Of a DNA stretch of 64,000 nt, positions 36,231 to 47,229 are shown piece by piece. The notes beneath the pieces were generated by a model. It had not been told where the DNA came from, did not search any database, and worked only from the letters and a program-made list of their open reading frames with translations. The stretch comes from Onthophagus taurus (Eukaryota; Arthropoda; Insecta; Coleoptera; Scarabaeidae): assembly GCF_036711975.1 (NCBI RefSeq), contig NW_027248941.1:2356001-2420000 (forward strand), given 5' to 3'. Made by a program: the position numbers and the translations under genes. The stretch's first letter is position 1, and every line of letters begins with the position of its first letter.

Positions 36231-39200
36231 TTGATACCTCAAAGCGGATTCGTTCGATGAAAAGAAGATGCTGGCATCCATAATTTGTCGATTTTTCACA
36301 AATTTATTACGATGGAGTAAAAATTCAAAAATTTCGATTAAGTTCAAAACGAGATATCTCAAAAATTAAAAAAGATCTTTCAAAGCGGAGTTATTCAATA
36401 AAAAGGAGATGGTTTTATCCATAAATTGTGTATGTTTCATAATGATTCTCCAAGAAATCAATTTTTCACAAATTTATTACGATGGAGTAAAAATTCTAAA
36501 ATTTCGATTAACTTCAAGACGAGATATCTCAAAAATTAAAAAACATTTTCCAAAGCGGAGTCGTTCAATGAAAAAAGGATGCTTTCGTCCATAAATTGTG
36601 TATGTTTCATAATGATTCTCCAAGAAATCGATTTTTCACAAATTTATTACGATGGAGTAAAAATTTTAAAATTTTGGTTAAGTTCAAAACGAGATATCTC
36701 AAAAATTAAGAAACATTTTCCAAAGCGGAGTCGTTCAATGAAAAGAGGATGCTTTCATCTATAAATTGTGTATGTTTCATAATGATTCTCCAAGAAATCG
36801 ATTTTTCACAAATTTATTACAATGGAGTAAAAATTTTTAAATTTTGGTTAAGTTCAAAACGAGATATCTCAAAAATTAAAAAAGATCTTTTAAAGCGGAG
36901 TTATTCAATAAAAAGGAGATGGTTTCATCCATAATTTGTGTATGTTTCATAATGATTTTCCCAGAAATCGATTTTTCACAAATTTATTACGATGGAGTAA
37001 AATTTAAAAATTTTGGTTAAGTTCAAAACGAGATATCTCAAAAATTAAAAGACATTTTCCAAAACGGATTCGTTCAATGAAGAGAGGATGCTTTCATCTA
37101 TAAATTGTGTATGTCTCATAATGGTTATCCAAGAAATCGATTTTTCACAAATTTATTACGATGGAATAAAAATTCAAAAATTGCGATTAAGTTCAAAACG
37201 AGATATCTCAAAAATTAAAAATGATTTATCAAAACGGAGTTGTTCCATGAAAAGAGGATGCTTTCATCCATAATTTGTGTATGTTTCACAATGATTTTTC
37301 CAGAAATCGATTTTTCACAAATTTATTACGATGGAGTAAAAATTTTAAAATTTTGGTTAAGTTCAAAACGAGATATCTCAAAAATTAAAAGACATTTTCC
37401 AAAACGGATTCGTTCAATGGAGAGAGGATGCTTTCATCTATAAATTGTGTATGTTTCATAATGATTATCCAAGAAATCGATTTTTCACAAATTTATTACG
37501 ATGGAATAAAAATTCAAAAATTGCGATTAAGTTCAAAAAGTGATATCTCAAAAATTAAAAATGATTTTTCAAAACGGAGTTGTTCCATGAAAAGAGGATG
37601 CTTTCATCCATAAATTGTGTATGTTTCACAATGATTTTTCCAGAAATCGATTTTTCACAAATTTATTACGATGGAGTAAAAATTTAAAAATTTTGGTTAA
37701 GTTCAAAACGAGATATCTCAAAAATTAAAAGACATTTTCCAAAACGGATTCGTTCAATGAAGAGAGGATGCTTTCATCTATAAATTGTGTATGTTTCATA
37801 ATGATTATCCAAGAAATCGATTTTTCACAAATTTATTACGATGGAATAAAAATTGAAAAATTGCGATTATGTTCAAAAAGTGATATCTCAAAAATTAAAA
37901 AACATTTTCCAAAGCGGAGTGATTCAATGAAAAGAGGATGCTTTCATCCATAATTTGTGTATGTTTCATAATGATTTTTCCAGAAATCGATTTTTCACAA
38001 ATTTATTACGATGGAGTAAAAATTTTAAAATTTTGGTTAAGTTCAAAAGGAGATATCTCAAAAATTAAAAGACATTTTCTAAAACGGATTCGTTCAATGG
38101 AGAGAGGATGCTTTCATCTATAAGTTGTGTATGTTTCATAATGGTTATCCAAGAAATCGATTTTTCACAAATTTATTACGATGGAATAAAAATTCAAAAA
38201 TTGCGATTAAGTTCAAAAAGTGATATCTCAAAAATTAAAAATGATTTTTCAAAACGAAGTTGTTCCATGAAAAAGAGGTGGTTTCGTCCATAATCGGTGA
38301 ATGTTTCATAATGATTATCCAAGAAATCAATTTTTCACAAATTTATTACGTTTTAGTAAAAATTCAAAAGAATCGTTTAAGTTCAAAACGAGATATCTCA
38401 AAAATTAAAAGACATTTTCCAAAGCGGATTCGTTCAATGAAAAGAAGATACTGTCATCCATAATTTGTGTATGATTATCCAAGAAATCCATTTTTCACAA
38501 ATTTATTACGATGGAGTAAAAATTCAATTATTTCAGTTAACTTCAAAACGAGATATCTCAAAAATTAAAAAAGATCTTTCAAAGCGGAGTTATTCAATAA
38601 AAAGGAGATGGTTTCATCCATAATCGGTGAATGTTTCATAATGATTCTCCAAGAAATCAATTTTTCACAAATTTATTACGTTTTAGTAAAAATTCAAAAG
38701 AATCGTTTAAGTTCAAAACGAGATATCTCAAAAATTAAAAGACATTTTCCAAAGCGGATTCGTTCAATGAAAAGAAGATACTGTCATCCATAATTTGTGT
38801 ATGATTATCCAAGAAATCCATTTTTCACAAATTTATTACGATGGAGTAAAAATTCAATTATTTCAGTTAACTTCAAAACGAGATATCTCAAAAATTAAAA
38901 AAGATCTTTCAAAGCGGAGTTATTCAATAAAAAGGAGATGGTTTCATCCATAATCGGTGAATGTTTCATAATGATTCTCCAAGAAATCAATTTTTCACAA
39001 ATTTATTACGTTTTAGTAAAAATTCAAAAGAATCGTTTAAGTTCAAAACGAGATATCTCAAAAATTAAAAGACATTTTCCAAAGCGGATTCGTTCAATGA
39101 AAAGAAGATACTGTCATCCATAATTTGTGTATGATTATCCAAGAAATCCATTTTTCACAAATTTATTACGATGGAGTAAAAATTCAATTATTTCAGTTAA

Positions 39201-40290
39201 CTTCAAAACGAGATATCTCAAAAATTAAAAAAGATCTTTCAAAGCGGAGTTATTCAATAAAAAGGAGATGGTTTCATCCATAATCGGTGAATGTTTCATA
39301 ATGATTCTCCAAGAAATCAATTTTTCACAAATTTATTACGTTTTAGTAAAAATTCAAAAGAATCGTTTAAGTTCAAAACGAGATATCTCAAAAATTAAAA
39401 GACATTTTCCAAAGCGGATTCGTTCAATGAAAAGAAGATACTGTCATCCATAATTTGTGTATGATTATCCAAGAAATCCATTTTTCACAAATTTATTACG
39501 ATGGAGTAAAAATTCAATTATTTCAGTTAACTTCAAAACGAGATATCTCAAAAATTAAAAAAGATCTTTCAAAGCGGAGTTATTCAATAAAAAGGAGATG
39601 GTTTCATCCATAATCGGTGAATGTTTCATAATGATTCTCCAAGAAATCAATTTTTCACAAATTTATTACGTTTTAGTAAAAATTCAAAAGAATCGTTTAA
39701 GTTCAAAACGAGATATCTCAAAAATTAAAAGACATTTTCCAAAGCGGATTCGTTCAATGAAAAGAAGATACTGTCATCCATAATTTGTGCATGATTATCC
39801 AAGAAATCGATTTTTCACAAATTTATTACGATGGAGTAAAAATTCAAACATTTCGATTAAGTTCAAAACAAGATATCTCAAAAATTAAAAATCGTTTCCT
39901 AAAGCGGAGTCATTCAATAAAGAGAGGATGCTTTCATCCATAATTTGTGTATAATCATCCAAGAAATCGATTTTTCACAAATTTATTACGATGGAATAAA
40001 AATTCAAAAATTTCGATTAACTTCAAAACGAGATATCTCAAAAATTAAAAAAGATCTTTTAAAGCGGAGTTATTCAATAAAAAGGAGATGGTTTCATCCA
40101 TAATCGGTGAATGTTTCATAATGATTCTACAAGAAATCGATTTTTCACAAATTTGGAGTAAAAATTCAAATTTTTGAATTTTCGATTAGTTCAAAAAGTG
40201 ATATCTTAAAAATTAAAAAAGATTTTTCTAAGCGCAGTTATTCAATAAAAAGGAGACGGTTTCATCCATAATCGGTGAATATTCTAAAAA
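36231..40290. repeat. satellite of 170 bp with a 330-bp dimeric higher-order form
   Basis: The unit contains ATTTTTCACAAATTTATTAC, then GATGGAGTAAAAATT, then GTTCAAAACGAGATATCTCA, then AAAATTAAAA, then AAAGCGGAGT, then a CAATRAAAAGRAGATG segment. Spacing is 170 bp from 36409 to about 38280. From about 38280 to 39780 a dimer of a 170-bp and a 160-bp variant repeats every 330 bp (starts 38278, 38608, 38938, 39268, 39598), nearly identical. The dimer's second unit lacks about 10 bp (TTTCATAATG). Frames of 61 codons recur because the units lack stops in that frame. They are not genes. Confidence 0.95.
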
Positions 40291-41329
40291 ATATTTTGTT
40301 TGTACTCGACCGATTTCGACAAAATTGCTGTCCTCAGGATTACTTACTTAGAAAATCAAATCCTTCGCAAGATTTTCAGAATTTATGATTTAGGAAATAA
40401 ATGAATTTTCACATCAGAAGTCTACATCCCCGGAATAATCAGTAATTGACATGGTTAGGTCTCAAAAAGTTCACTACCACTACAATAATTTTAATCACTC
40501 TTTTATGAAGAGTCACCGATAATTGCATTGATTTGTGTTTTCTAAGCGCTTTACTGCTAACAACAGAAATTTTGGTTTATATTGATGCTCAAAAAGCTCT
40601 TGTCTCAGAGTGAGCGATTACAAAATAGCAAGACTTTAAGAAATTAACTCAGTCATAGCCTTGATAATCTTTTCAATGTTTTCTAACTTTTTATTTAAAG
40701 TCTTCAATAACTTCATTCTTGTAATGGATATAATGATTTAGATTAACACACAGCCGCTGTTCTTTACAATAAGCATTCGATATGTTTTCTGCCTGTTCAA
40801 CAACCTGTCTCTGCGTTAAAAGTGTAAAGACTATGTTGTTTCCATGCTTTTGGTAGGATTAAATCAGCGAAAATTTCAAAAATTGTAAATAAAAGATGAA
40901 TATAAGAACAATGTTGTATATAATAAAACAGCTTTTTTTAGCTCCTGGGGATATAAATAGTATTATTATTTAGCCACGGAATACAGAAAGTAGTTCCTTA
41001 ATTAGTCAACAAAGCAAAAGTATTATTTTCTATGCTTGAAAACAACTCTAGTCAAGGCGGTTTTTGTTATGATACAGCGCAGAGTTTTTTAACCCTTTAA
41101 CTACATTGAGATGAATGCGGGGATCGAATACATAGCACGAGCACGTTCTGTTCCTAACTTGATGCGCGTTAAAACTTTGCGTCATTGTGTTATTGTTGTA
41201 TTGTTTGCACAATGTATGCCACAATGCCATTTTGTTAGTTGACGTTTGAATTTCATAAAACCAAATATATAGAAGTTTATACCACATCGATATTAAATTG
41301 AACCAGAACAGAAAAGTAAGATATTATGT
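40291..41329. other. non-coding, no recognised feature
   Basis: AT-rich, single copy as far as can be seen. Contains GACCGATTTCGACAAAATTG with TGCTGTCCTCAGG, a phrase resembling LINE debris, at about 40308. Confidence 0.3.
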
Positions 41330-42165
41330 TATTAAGCCGAGGTCGCTTGCGGCCGAGGCAGTATAATTCATGCCATATCACTGTTATATTGACCGGAAGC
41401 AACACAGTACGGTTGTTACCACATTGATACAATTTTGAACAATGCATATTATTGCGACATCGGCTTAATAATGCAAAAGCACTCTCTTTCATCTGGTTAT
41501 GCCGAGGTCGCTTGCGGCCGAGGCATACTGTTAATACCACACCGACACAATTTTAACAACACATATTGAAACGCCTCGCCCGCAAGCGATCTCGGCTTAA
41601 TAAGGCATAACCCTCTTTTTGATCTGGTAATGCCGAGGTCGCTCGCGGCCGAGGCATACGGTTATTACCATATCAATACAATTTTCAACAACATAATATA
41701 TTGTAACGTAATCAGATCAAAAAAGTGGTTTTGCCGTATTAATCCGAGGTCGCTTGCGGCCGAGGCATACGGTTGTTACCACGTCAATACAATTTTCAAC
41801 AACATTTATTGTTGCGTAACCAGATCAAAAAAGTGGTTTTGTCGTATTAATCCGAGGTCGCTTGCGGCCGAGGCATACGGTTGTTACCACATCAATACAA
41901 TTTTCAACAACATTTATTGTTGCGTAACCAGATCAAAAAAGTGGTTTTGCCGTATTAAGCCGAGGTCGCTTGCGGCCGAGGCATACGGTTGTTACCACAT
42001 TTATACAGTTTTCAACAATACATATTATAGCGCCTCGCCCGCAAGCGATCTCGGCTTAATACGGCAAAAATCTGTTCTTTTGATCTGATTATGCCGAGGT
42101 TGATACCGTACCAATATTAAATTAGTAAAACATAACGTAGCGCCTCGGCCGCAAGCGACCTCGGT
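41330..42165. repeat. CCGAGG core repeat, second cluster (unit about 119 bp)
   Basis: GC-rich cores of type CCGAGGTCGCTTGCGGCCGA at about 41338, 41504, 41633, 41746, 41852 and 41961, with inverted cores at about 41573, 42034 and 42142. Between them lies AT-rich text with CAATACAATTTTCAACAACA and GTAACCAGATCAAAAAAGTG. The three best units (41746-42000) are spaced 106-119 bp. A 152-codon frame through it is a by-product of the repeat. Confidence 0.9.
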
Positions 42166-42320
42166 TAAACATGAGGTAAAAAATTCATGACTTCGTCTGC
42201 TTATTATCTAAGGTATAGAGCTCGGCTATCAGGGACATTGCGCGTTAGTGTTCTCTCTCTTTGTGTAATATTTATAAGGGTGCGAATTTGTATTTGTTAT
42301 TCTTGTCATTTCCGTTTTTA

Positions 42321-43164
42321 TACAGGGTGTTTCTGAATTGATGCGAAAGATTTTAAGAGGTGGTTTTTCAGCAAAAGTTAAGGGGTGTCTTTCAAAATCT
42401 GCAACGTTCTTATCTCTTAACATTTTACAACTAACAAATTGTTACTTTGATCACAAAAAATAAAACAATGCTGAGATGAATTTGACATAACTTCTTTCCT
42501 TTGACTAATAATAACCAATCTGAATTAATTCACTTGAGAGTGTGTATTATTCTATTTTTTTGTAATCAAACTGTAGGAGAAAATGTTAAGAGACAAAAAA
42601 AGTTGTGTATTGAATCACTCTATGTTGTAGTACACGTATGAAATGTTCTGATGCAAGGTATGATAAGGGTTGATTTTTCAGTCCCTTGTAATAACATTTC
42701 CGGGTTATTAATAATAATAATAATTCATTTATTGACTTGATAACAAAAGCCTAATTCAAACATATAATAACATATCAAAATAAAAATACTATTAATTAAA
42801 TCAAGTCAACTCGGACGATTATCAGAGGAGGTTTAGATAAACAACTCTGATTTTCACAATCGCCCGAAAATACTATAAATAAGAAGAGAATAGAAGAAGA
42901 CAAGAAAACAGATAAATCGAGAAAACACGCAAAACGTGACAAAACACAAAAGAACAAAAACAAAATTGTTTTTTCAAGCAACATCAAAAAACAATTTGTA
43001 ATTTAAATGCCAAATTTCATTCTTCTAAATTCCTCCATAGTTAATTTATTAAATAAAAGCAACTTTTTTCCTTAACTTTAGAGTGCTGTAACTCGGTGGG
43101 GGAAGGGGTTTTGAACAAAAAGTTATATGAAAGATCTTTCGCATCAATTTAGAAACACACTGTA
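42321..43164. mobile_element. non-autonomous mariner-type element
   Basis: Starts TACAGGGTGTTTCTGAATTG, followed by ATGCGAAAGAT, and ends ATCTTTCGCATCAATTTAGA followed by AACACACTGTA. The ends are inverted over about 35 bp, with related words further in (the AAAGTTAAGGGGTG side facing GGGGTTTTGAACAAAAAG). The middle has no transposase, only AT-rich text with an ATAATAATAATAATAA run. Confidence 0.7.
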
Positions 43165-43840
43165 TAATCCATATTTTCAAGAAAGAACATCACCAGGAAG
43201 CTAATTGCAAGTTTTGTATTCAAATCGGTTCTATTCTTCATTGTACTTGGAAAACGTACGTTCTGTCAAATATAAGAAGAAGTTTTAAACGTCAAAAATT
43301 TTTAAGTAAATATTTTGGGATATTACGGTATTTGAACTGTAGGTGAAGTGATATCAGTAAACATAGTGTTATAAATTGTTTTTGAAGATTATATAAAGCT
43401 GGATTTTCCACGTCAATGAAGAACTAAGCTGTTTTAAATAGATGACTTTAATCTTCTAATTCTAAGCTATCTTTAAATCTCGTTTTCTTCTCGTCATATA
43501 CAACACCATATGATTATTAATCGCATTCGCAAAATATATTAAATGCGTTTTTATTTCGGATATAACCTCAAAATGTTTATAAAAATCGTTCGGATAATCC
43601 CTAAAGATAACCTTATTTTTTTTTTATTCATGTATAAATTTAGGTTTATTTTTACTAACATAAGTTACTAAGTTACGATCCAATTTTCGACCGGTAGTGA
43701 CCCCTTCGATTTGAACAAAAAAAAACCCGGACTTCCAGTGGCGGTGCGTCCGCATAAAAAATCAAAAAAGGAAATAAATAAGTCCCCCCCACCACCTAAT
43801 TCTTTTCATCAACACTTTTAAAAATAGCCTCTCTTCTTCT
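43165..43840. other. non-coding, AT-rich
   Basis: No gene or repeat recognised. Confidence 0.25.
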
Positions 43841-44873
43841 CTCTTATTCTTTGCGTATATTTTCGGTGCGTTTTCAGTGCGTCTCGTTGGATTGTGCAGA
43901 TCGACCACCACCCGCCGCCTCTGATTCTCATCCATCGGGAATAGGAGAAGGAGGAGGCGGCGGCGGTAGAGAGGGCGCTGCACTCAAACGTCCGTTGCAC
44001 TTGTTTTTAAGGCTACGTTGCCAAATTTCGTTGTAAATCACGAAAAAATGTTGCGATAAAAAATTTCGATTCCAAAAAAAATTTTTTTTAAGTTTTAAAA
44101 TAAAAAAATTGTTTTAAATATTTTTTGTAAAATTGCATAACGGTTTTCAACGGCTTGAATATCGAAGCGAAAACGAATCGAGGTTCTGTGTGTGTAGAAC
44201 GATTCCGCACACTCACTCACACATTTACGGACCAAGTGCGTATAGGGCATTACACTCCGCCAAGTTGGCTGCTGCTGCTACTGCGTGCAGCTGCATTTCA
44301 ACCTTGACAGTGTGCGGAGGGGTCCTGTTTTGGAACGGTTGCTAAGCAACCGCGACTAGACACGTTGAGGCGGAGTCTCGGATTGAGGCCACGCCTCGTT
44401 ACGCGATTCCCGACGACGTCGTCGTCGTTGTCGCAGTCTTTCGTTTCACAGACTATACGATCCGCTTTTTATATATATATTTTTAATAAATCACATTAAT
44501 TTTTTGCGACATTTTTAATTGATTAATTTTTTTTTTAATTTAGTGTGCGTGTGGTTTTAATTTGATTTAAATTTTTTTATTGTGTTTAAACGGAAATAAA
44601 TTCGTAGTGAAAAACATTCCTAACCTCGCACAAGCTTACATCGCGTATGTGTCTACTTTAATCTAATCTGAGGTGGCCGGGGAACGCGATAAACGCCTTC
44701 TAAAAATAACGTTTAAAAATGCGCACGACCTCCGCGAACAGGAGAGCAACAAACCTTGTGTGTCAATTGTTTTTTTTTTTGTTTTTGTTATTTATTTTTT
44801 TTTTTTTGGTGGATTAAAATTGAAATTTTTGTTTTATTAATTTAAGAAAAGGAATAAAAAATAAATAAAAAGG
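43841..44873 (+). promoter_or_regulatory. GC-rich region with an X-box palindrome and a splice donor; proximal candidate promoter of the let-7 complex
   Basis: Two CpG-rich patches (43850-44010 and 44130-44460) sit about 1.1-1.7 kb upstream of mir-100. They contain the perfect 15-bp palindrome GGTTGCTAAGCAACC (44337-44351), similar to an RFX X-box; AGAGGGCGCTGCA (43970-43982), a CTCF-like core; GACGACGTCGTCGTCG (about 44413); and TCGCAGTCTTTCG (about 44431), which could be an initiator. A donor GG|GTGAGT lies at 44874. No coding frame is recognised. Confidence 0.4.
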
Positions 44874-45549
44874 GTGAGTTGGTTAATTAATTAATTAATA
44901 TGATCAACGCGTTTGAAGTTAAGAAATCAACGCACACTTAATCGTTAAAGGTGGCGCTGTTAATTCATGGTGAAATGAGCACCAAATCGCGCGGATTTAA
45001 TCCAAATACCTTTGATCACCGACGCATCCTCGATCAAAAAAGCACCAAAACCGAATTAACCTCAAAAATCGTATCTAATCTTTGTAGGGGGCGTTACGCG
45101 ACCTAACCTCATTCTTTCTCTTTCTTTATCTCTTATTTCATTTTTTTTCTATTCTATCTTTTTCTTTCTCTTATGGGGTCCACGGCCGCCCCGATGACAT
45201 AACATCTCTCTCGAAACGAAGACGACGACCTCTGGTGGAGACCTAGGTTTCGCGAGAGTTTCTCGTATGTTCGTCGTCGTTGTTGGTAGGTAAAAGAAAA
45301 GAGAGACAACCACGAGGAGGAGTGAGAGGAATAAACGTGGCAACACCGCGTCTGTCTCGTTGCGTCGCAGTCGCCCTTGGAATCCGCGATCGCCGGGTCA
45401 CAGACCGCCGGTCGGCCTCCGAACCGAATATTTCCGAAAATGAACGAGGCAAGATCGGATTTATTCAAAAAAATCAAACATAATAAAAAATTAATGCCTA
45501 AATAAATATAATTAATTCGTTAATATTGATTATTATTTTTCTTCAATTT
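44874..45549. other. non-coding leader immediately upstream of mir-100
   Basis: Contains AGGTGGCGCTGTT (44949-44961) and another GC-rich patch at 45170-45450 (CGGCCGCCCCGATG, CGGGTCACAGACCGCCGGTC). Probably part of the primary microRNA transcript or its promoter. The open frames here overlap on both strands and show no domain. Confidence 0.35.
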
Positions 45550-45551
45550 TT

Positions 45552-45628
45552 ACAATAACAATAACCCGTAGATCCGAACTTGTGTTAATTTAAAAGGTCA
45601 CAAGTTCGTATGTACCGGGAATTGTTGT
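45552..45628 (+). ncRNA. mir-100: mir-100 precursor
   Basis: The 5' arm 45563-45584 reads AACCCGTAGATCCGAACTTG plus TG, identical to the conserved animal miR-100 mature sequence. The 3' arm (about 45598-45620, CACAAGTTCGTATGTACCGG) pairs with it, and the outer ACAAT and ATTGT extend the stem. It is the first of three hairpins within 410 bp, in the same order as the Drosophila let-7 complex. Confidence 0.97.
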
Positions 45629-45690
45629 GGTGAAAACATCAACGTTTTCTCAAAACTTAAAGCCTGAAGATTCCGTTTTAAGAAGAAATC

Positions 45691-45778
45691 GGTGTGTTTT
45701 GGATTGAGGTAGTAGGTTGTATAGCAAAATATACGTCTAGGAGTACTGTACGACCTGCTAACTTTGTCCAATCACACC
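45691..45778 (+). ncRNA. let-7: let-7 precursor
   Basis: The mature arm starts at 45705: TGAGGTAGTAGGTTGTATAG, then C. The first 20 bases match the invariant animal let-7; base 21 is C where U is usual. The star arm 45746-45767 reads CTGTACGACCTGCTAACTTT plus GT. Flanks GGTGTG (45691) and CACACC (45773) close the hairpin. let-7 times late developmental transitions and in insects is raised at metamorphosis with its cluster partners. Confidence 0.98.
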
Positions 45779-45881
45779 AGAAACCATCGAATCCGCAAAA
45801 ATCCCAATTTTATGTAACCAAAACAAATAATAATAAAATTAATTTGTATTTCGTTAATTTTTTTTTTTCAAATTTTCTTTA

Positions 45882-45962
45882 AAACCTTCATTTCCCTGAG
45901 ACCCTAACTTGTGATGTCATTTTAAACTCTCACAAGCTAGCGACTCGGGTATTGATGGTTTG
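45882..45962 (+). ncRNA. mir-125: mir-125 precursor
   Basis: The 5' arm 45893-45914 reads TCCCTGAGACCCTAACTTGT plus GA, identical to insect miR-125 (lin-4 family). The 3' arm (about 45931-45951, ACAAGCTAGCGACTCGGGTA) pairs with it, and the flanks AACC and GGTT close the stem. It is the third member of the cluster and lies 0.19 kb after let-7. Confidence 0.97.
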
Positions 45963-46761
45963 AGTTAACTTCTTGTATAACTAAAAGATTAACCGAATAA
46001 TATGTTAAGTTGTGTGTTGCACTAATTCTTGAAAACGAAGCGTTCTTCGGGGGTATTGATTTTCGAGAAACGCATGGCGGGTCAGCACCGGCTGCGCAAT
46101 AACACGCGTACCAGCACGTAGTCGTTGCAACCCGACAATGTTGGTTACGTTGGGTTAGGTTAGGAACTCGATCGATAATTATACACTATGTATTTGATTC
46201 ACCAAAATCATCATAAATTTATTTCATTTCATACCTTCATAATTTTCTGTTAATATCTTAGAATTTTCGGCTAAACGCTTGGATACAGTGAAAGAAGACC
46301 CCAAGTTAGGCTAGGGATGATATTTAAGACTATGTTGAGGAAGGCCAATCCAAAAACATATGTTCCACCATCTTACATAACATCTCTTACAAACGAGTTC
46401 TGTTGCGCGTATTCTTTCAGTATATTGAGAAAAGTCTGGTTAATATCTGGGTTTTGACTAATTATGCCGAAAATTATGGTGGAAATGTATGATTTTGCAT
46501 AATTAAGGTTTGTGTGGGCAATTTTATGCCCACACAAAAATTTATGTCTCACCCATAAACAACCTCGAAAAATATTCGTCCACAGCGCTCGAAATGTATT
46601 GGGATTTTTCGACAAAAAATTTGAAAAGTGCGATTTTACTGCTTGGAACTCAAACTTAATACAGAACGGAGAATATAAGATTTTGCCTAATTAAGCCAAG
46701 GACTCTTGACGCCGAGACACAGCAGCAATACGAGATCCAATTCTGAATGGATTTTGTGTTG
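45963..46761. other. region downstream of the let-7 complex
   Basis: A GC-rich patch at 46060-46150, then AT-rich unique sequence. An 11-bp perfect stem TTGTGTGGGCA/TGCCCACACAA lies at 46510-46537 with a 6-base loop. No protein gene recognised. Confidence 0.3.
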
Positions 46762-46935
46762 TTAGGTTGGTCGCAAAATAATTTCGTTTTTTTATGAGAA
46801 TGTAAGACGATTTTCTTATGGCAAGTAAATATTTTATTGAATTTATATAATCAAATATCTTTGGCCATCTTTCTGACAGTAGCTCACCAAATTCTTGTTC
46901 TTTGAAGCCATATGTTGAGTATTCAAATTAAACCT
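46762..46935 (-). mobile_element. mariner remnant
   Basis: TTAGGTTGGTCGCAAAATAA at 46762 is a typical mariner terminal repeat. The minus strand next to it reads FKEQEFGELLSERWPKIF, like the C-terminus of mariner transposases (LPERWxKVI). Only one end remains. Confidence 0.55.
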
Positions 46936-47229
46936 AGACGTTTCAAATGATGTCTTGGTTAGCTTCTACTGGCAGTCCAGAACATGGTGCAGCTTCAATG
47001 TCAAAATTGCCGCAATACATCTTCCCTATACGCAAATATATTTCGATAGGTTAATAATAAAGAAATGCCGAAAATCTTGCTTTTCACTTCGTACTCAATC
47101 GAAAGCAACAATACGAAATCAATAGAAATTTATCACAAGCCATATATTTAATGATTATGCGGCTTTAGTGTGACGTTGGCTGTGAAGAAATACATTTAAG
47201 TCCTTTCTTAGGAAAAAAAAACGCACAAC

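Larger units (their letters stand above)
45550..45962 (+). ncRNA. let-7-C: let-7 complex (mir-100/let-7/mir-125) polycistronic microRNA cluster
   Basis: All three hairpins lie on one strand within 413 bp in the order 100, let-7, 125, as in Drosophila and other bilaterians. In Drosophila they come from one ecdysone-induced primary transcript. The compact spacing supports one transcript here as well. The upstream GC-rich donor-bearing islands (26.6, 34.6 and 43.8 kb) are candidate 5' exons. Confidence 0.95.

Noticed and set aside
36409-39783. Series of 61-67 codon open frames
   Set aside because: They repeat with the 170/330-bp satellite and change with it; non-coding tandem repeat.
36231-40290. 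Regularly spaced repeats suggesting a CRISPR array
   Set aside because: Units are contiguous 160-170-bp monomers without unique spacers, in an insect genome.
41630-42088. 152-codon open frame
   Set aside because: It runs through the CCGAGG core repeat; the peptide (PRSLAAEAYG repeated) is the repeat read in one frame.
46510-46537. 11-bp stem hairpin as a fourth microRNA
   Set aside because: Stem far too short for a precursor and no known mature sequence.
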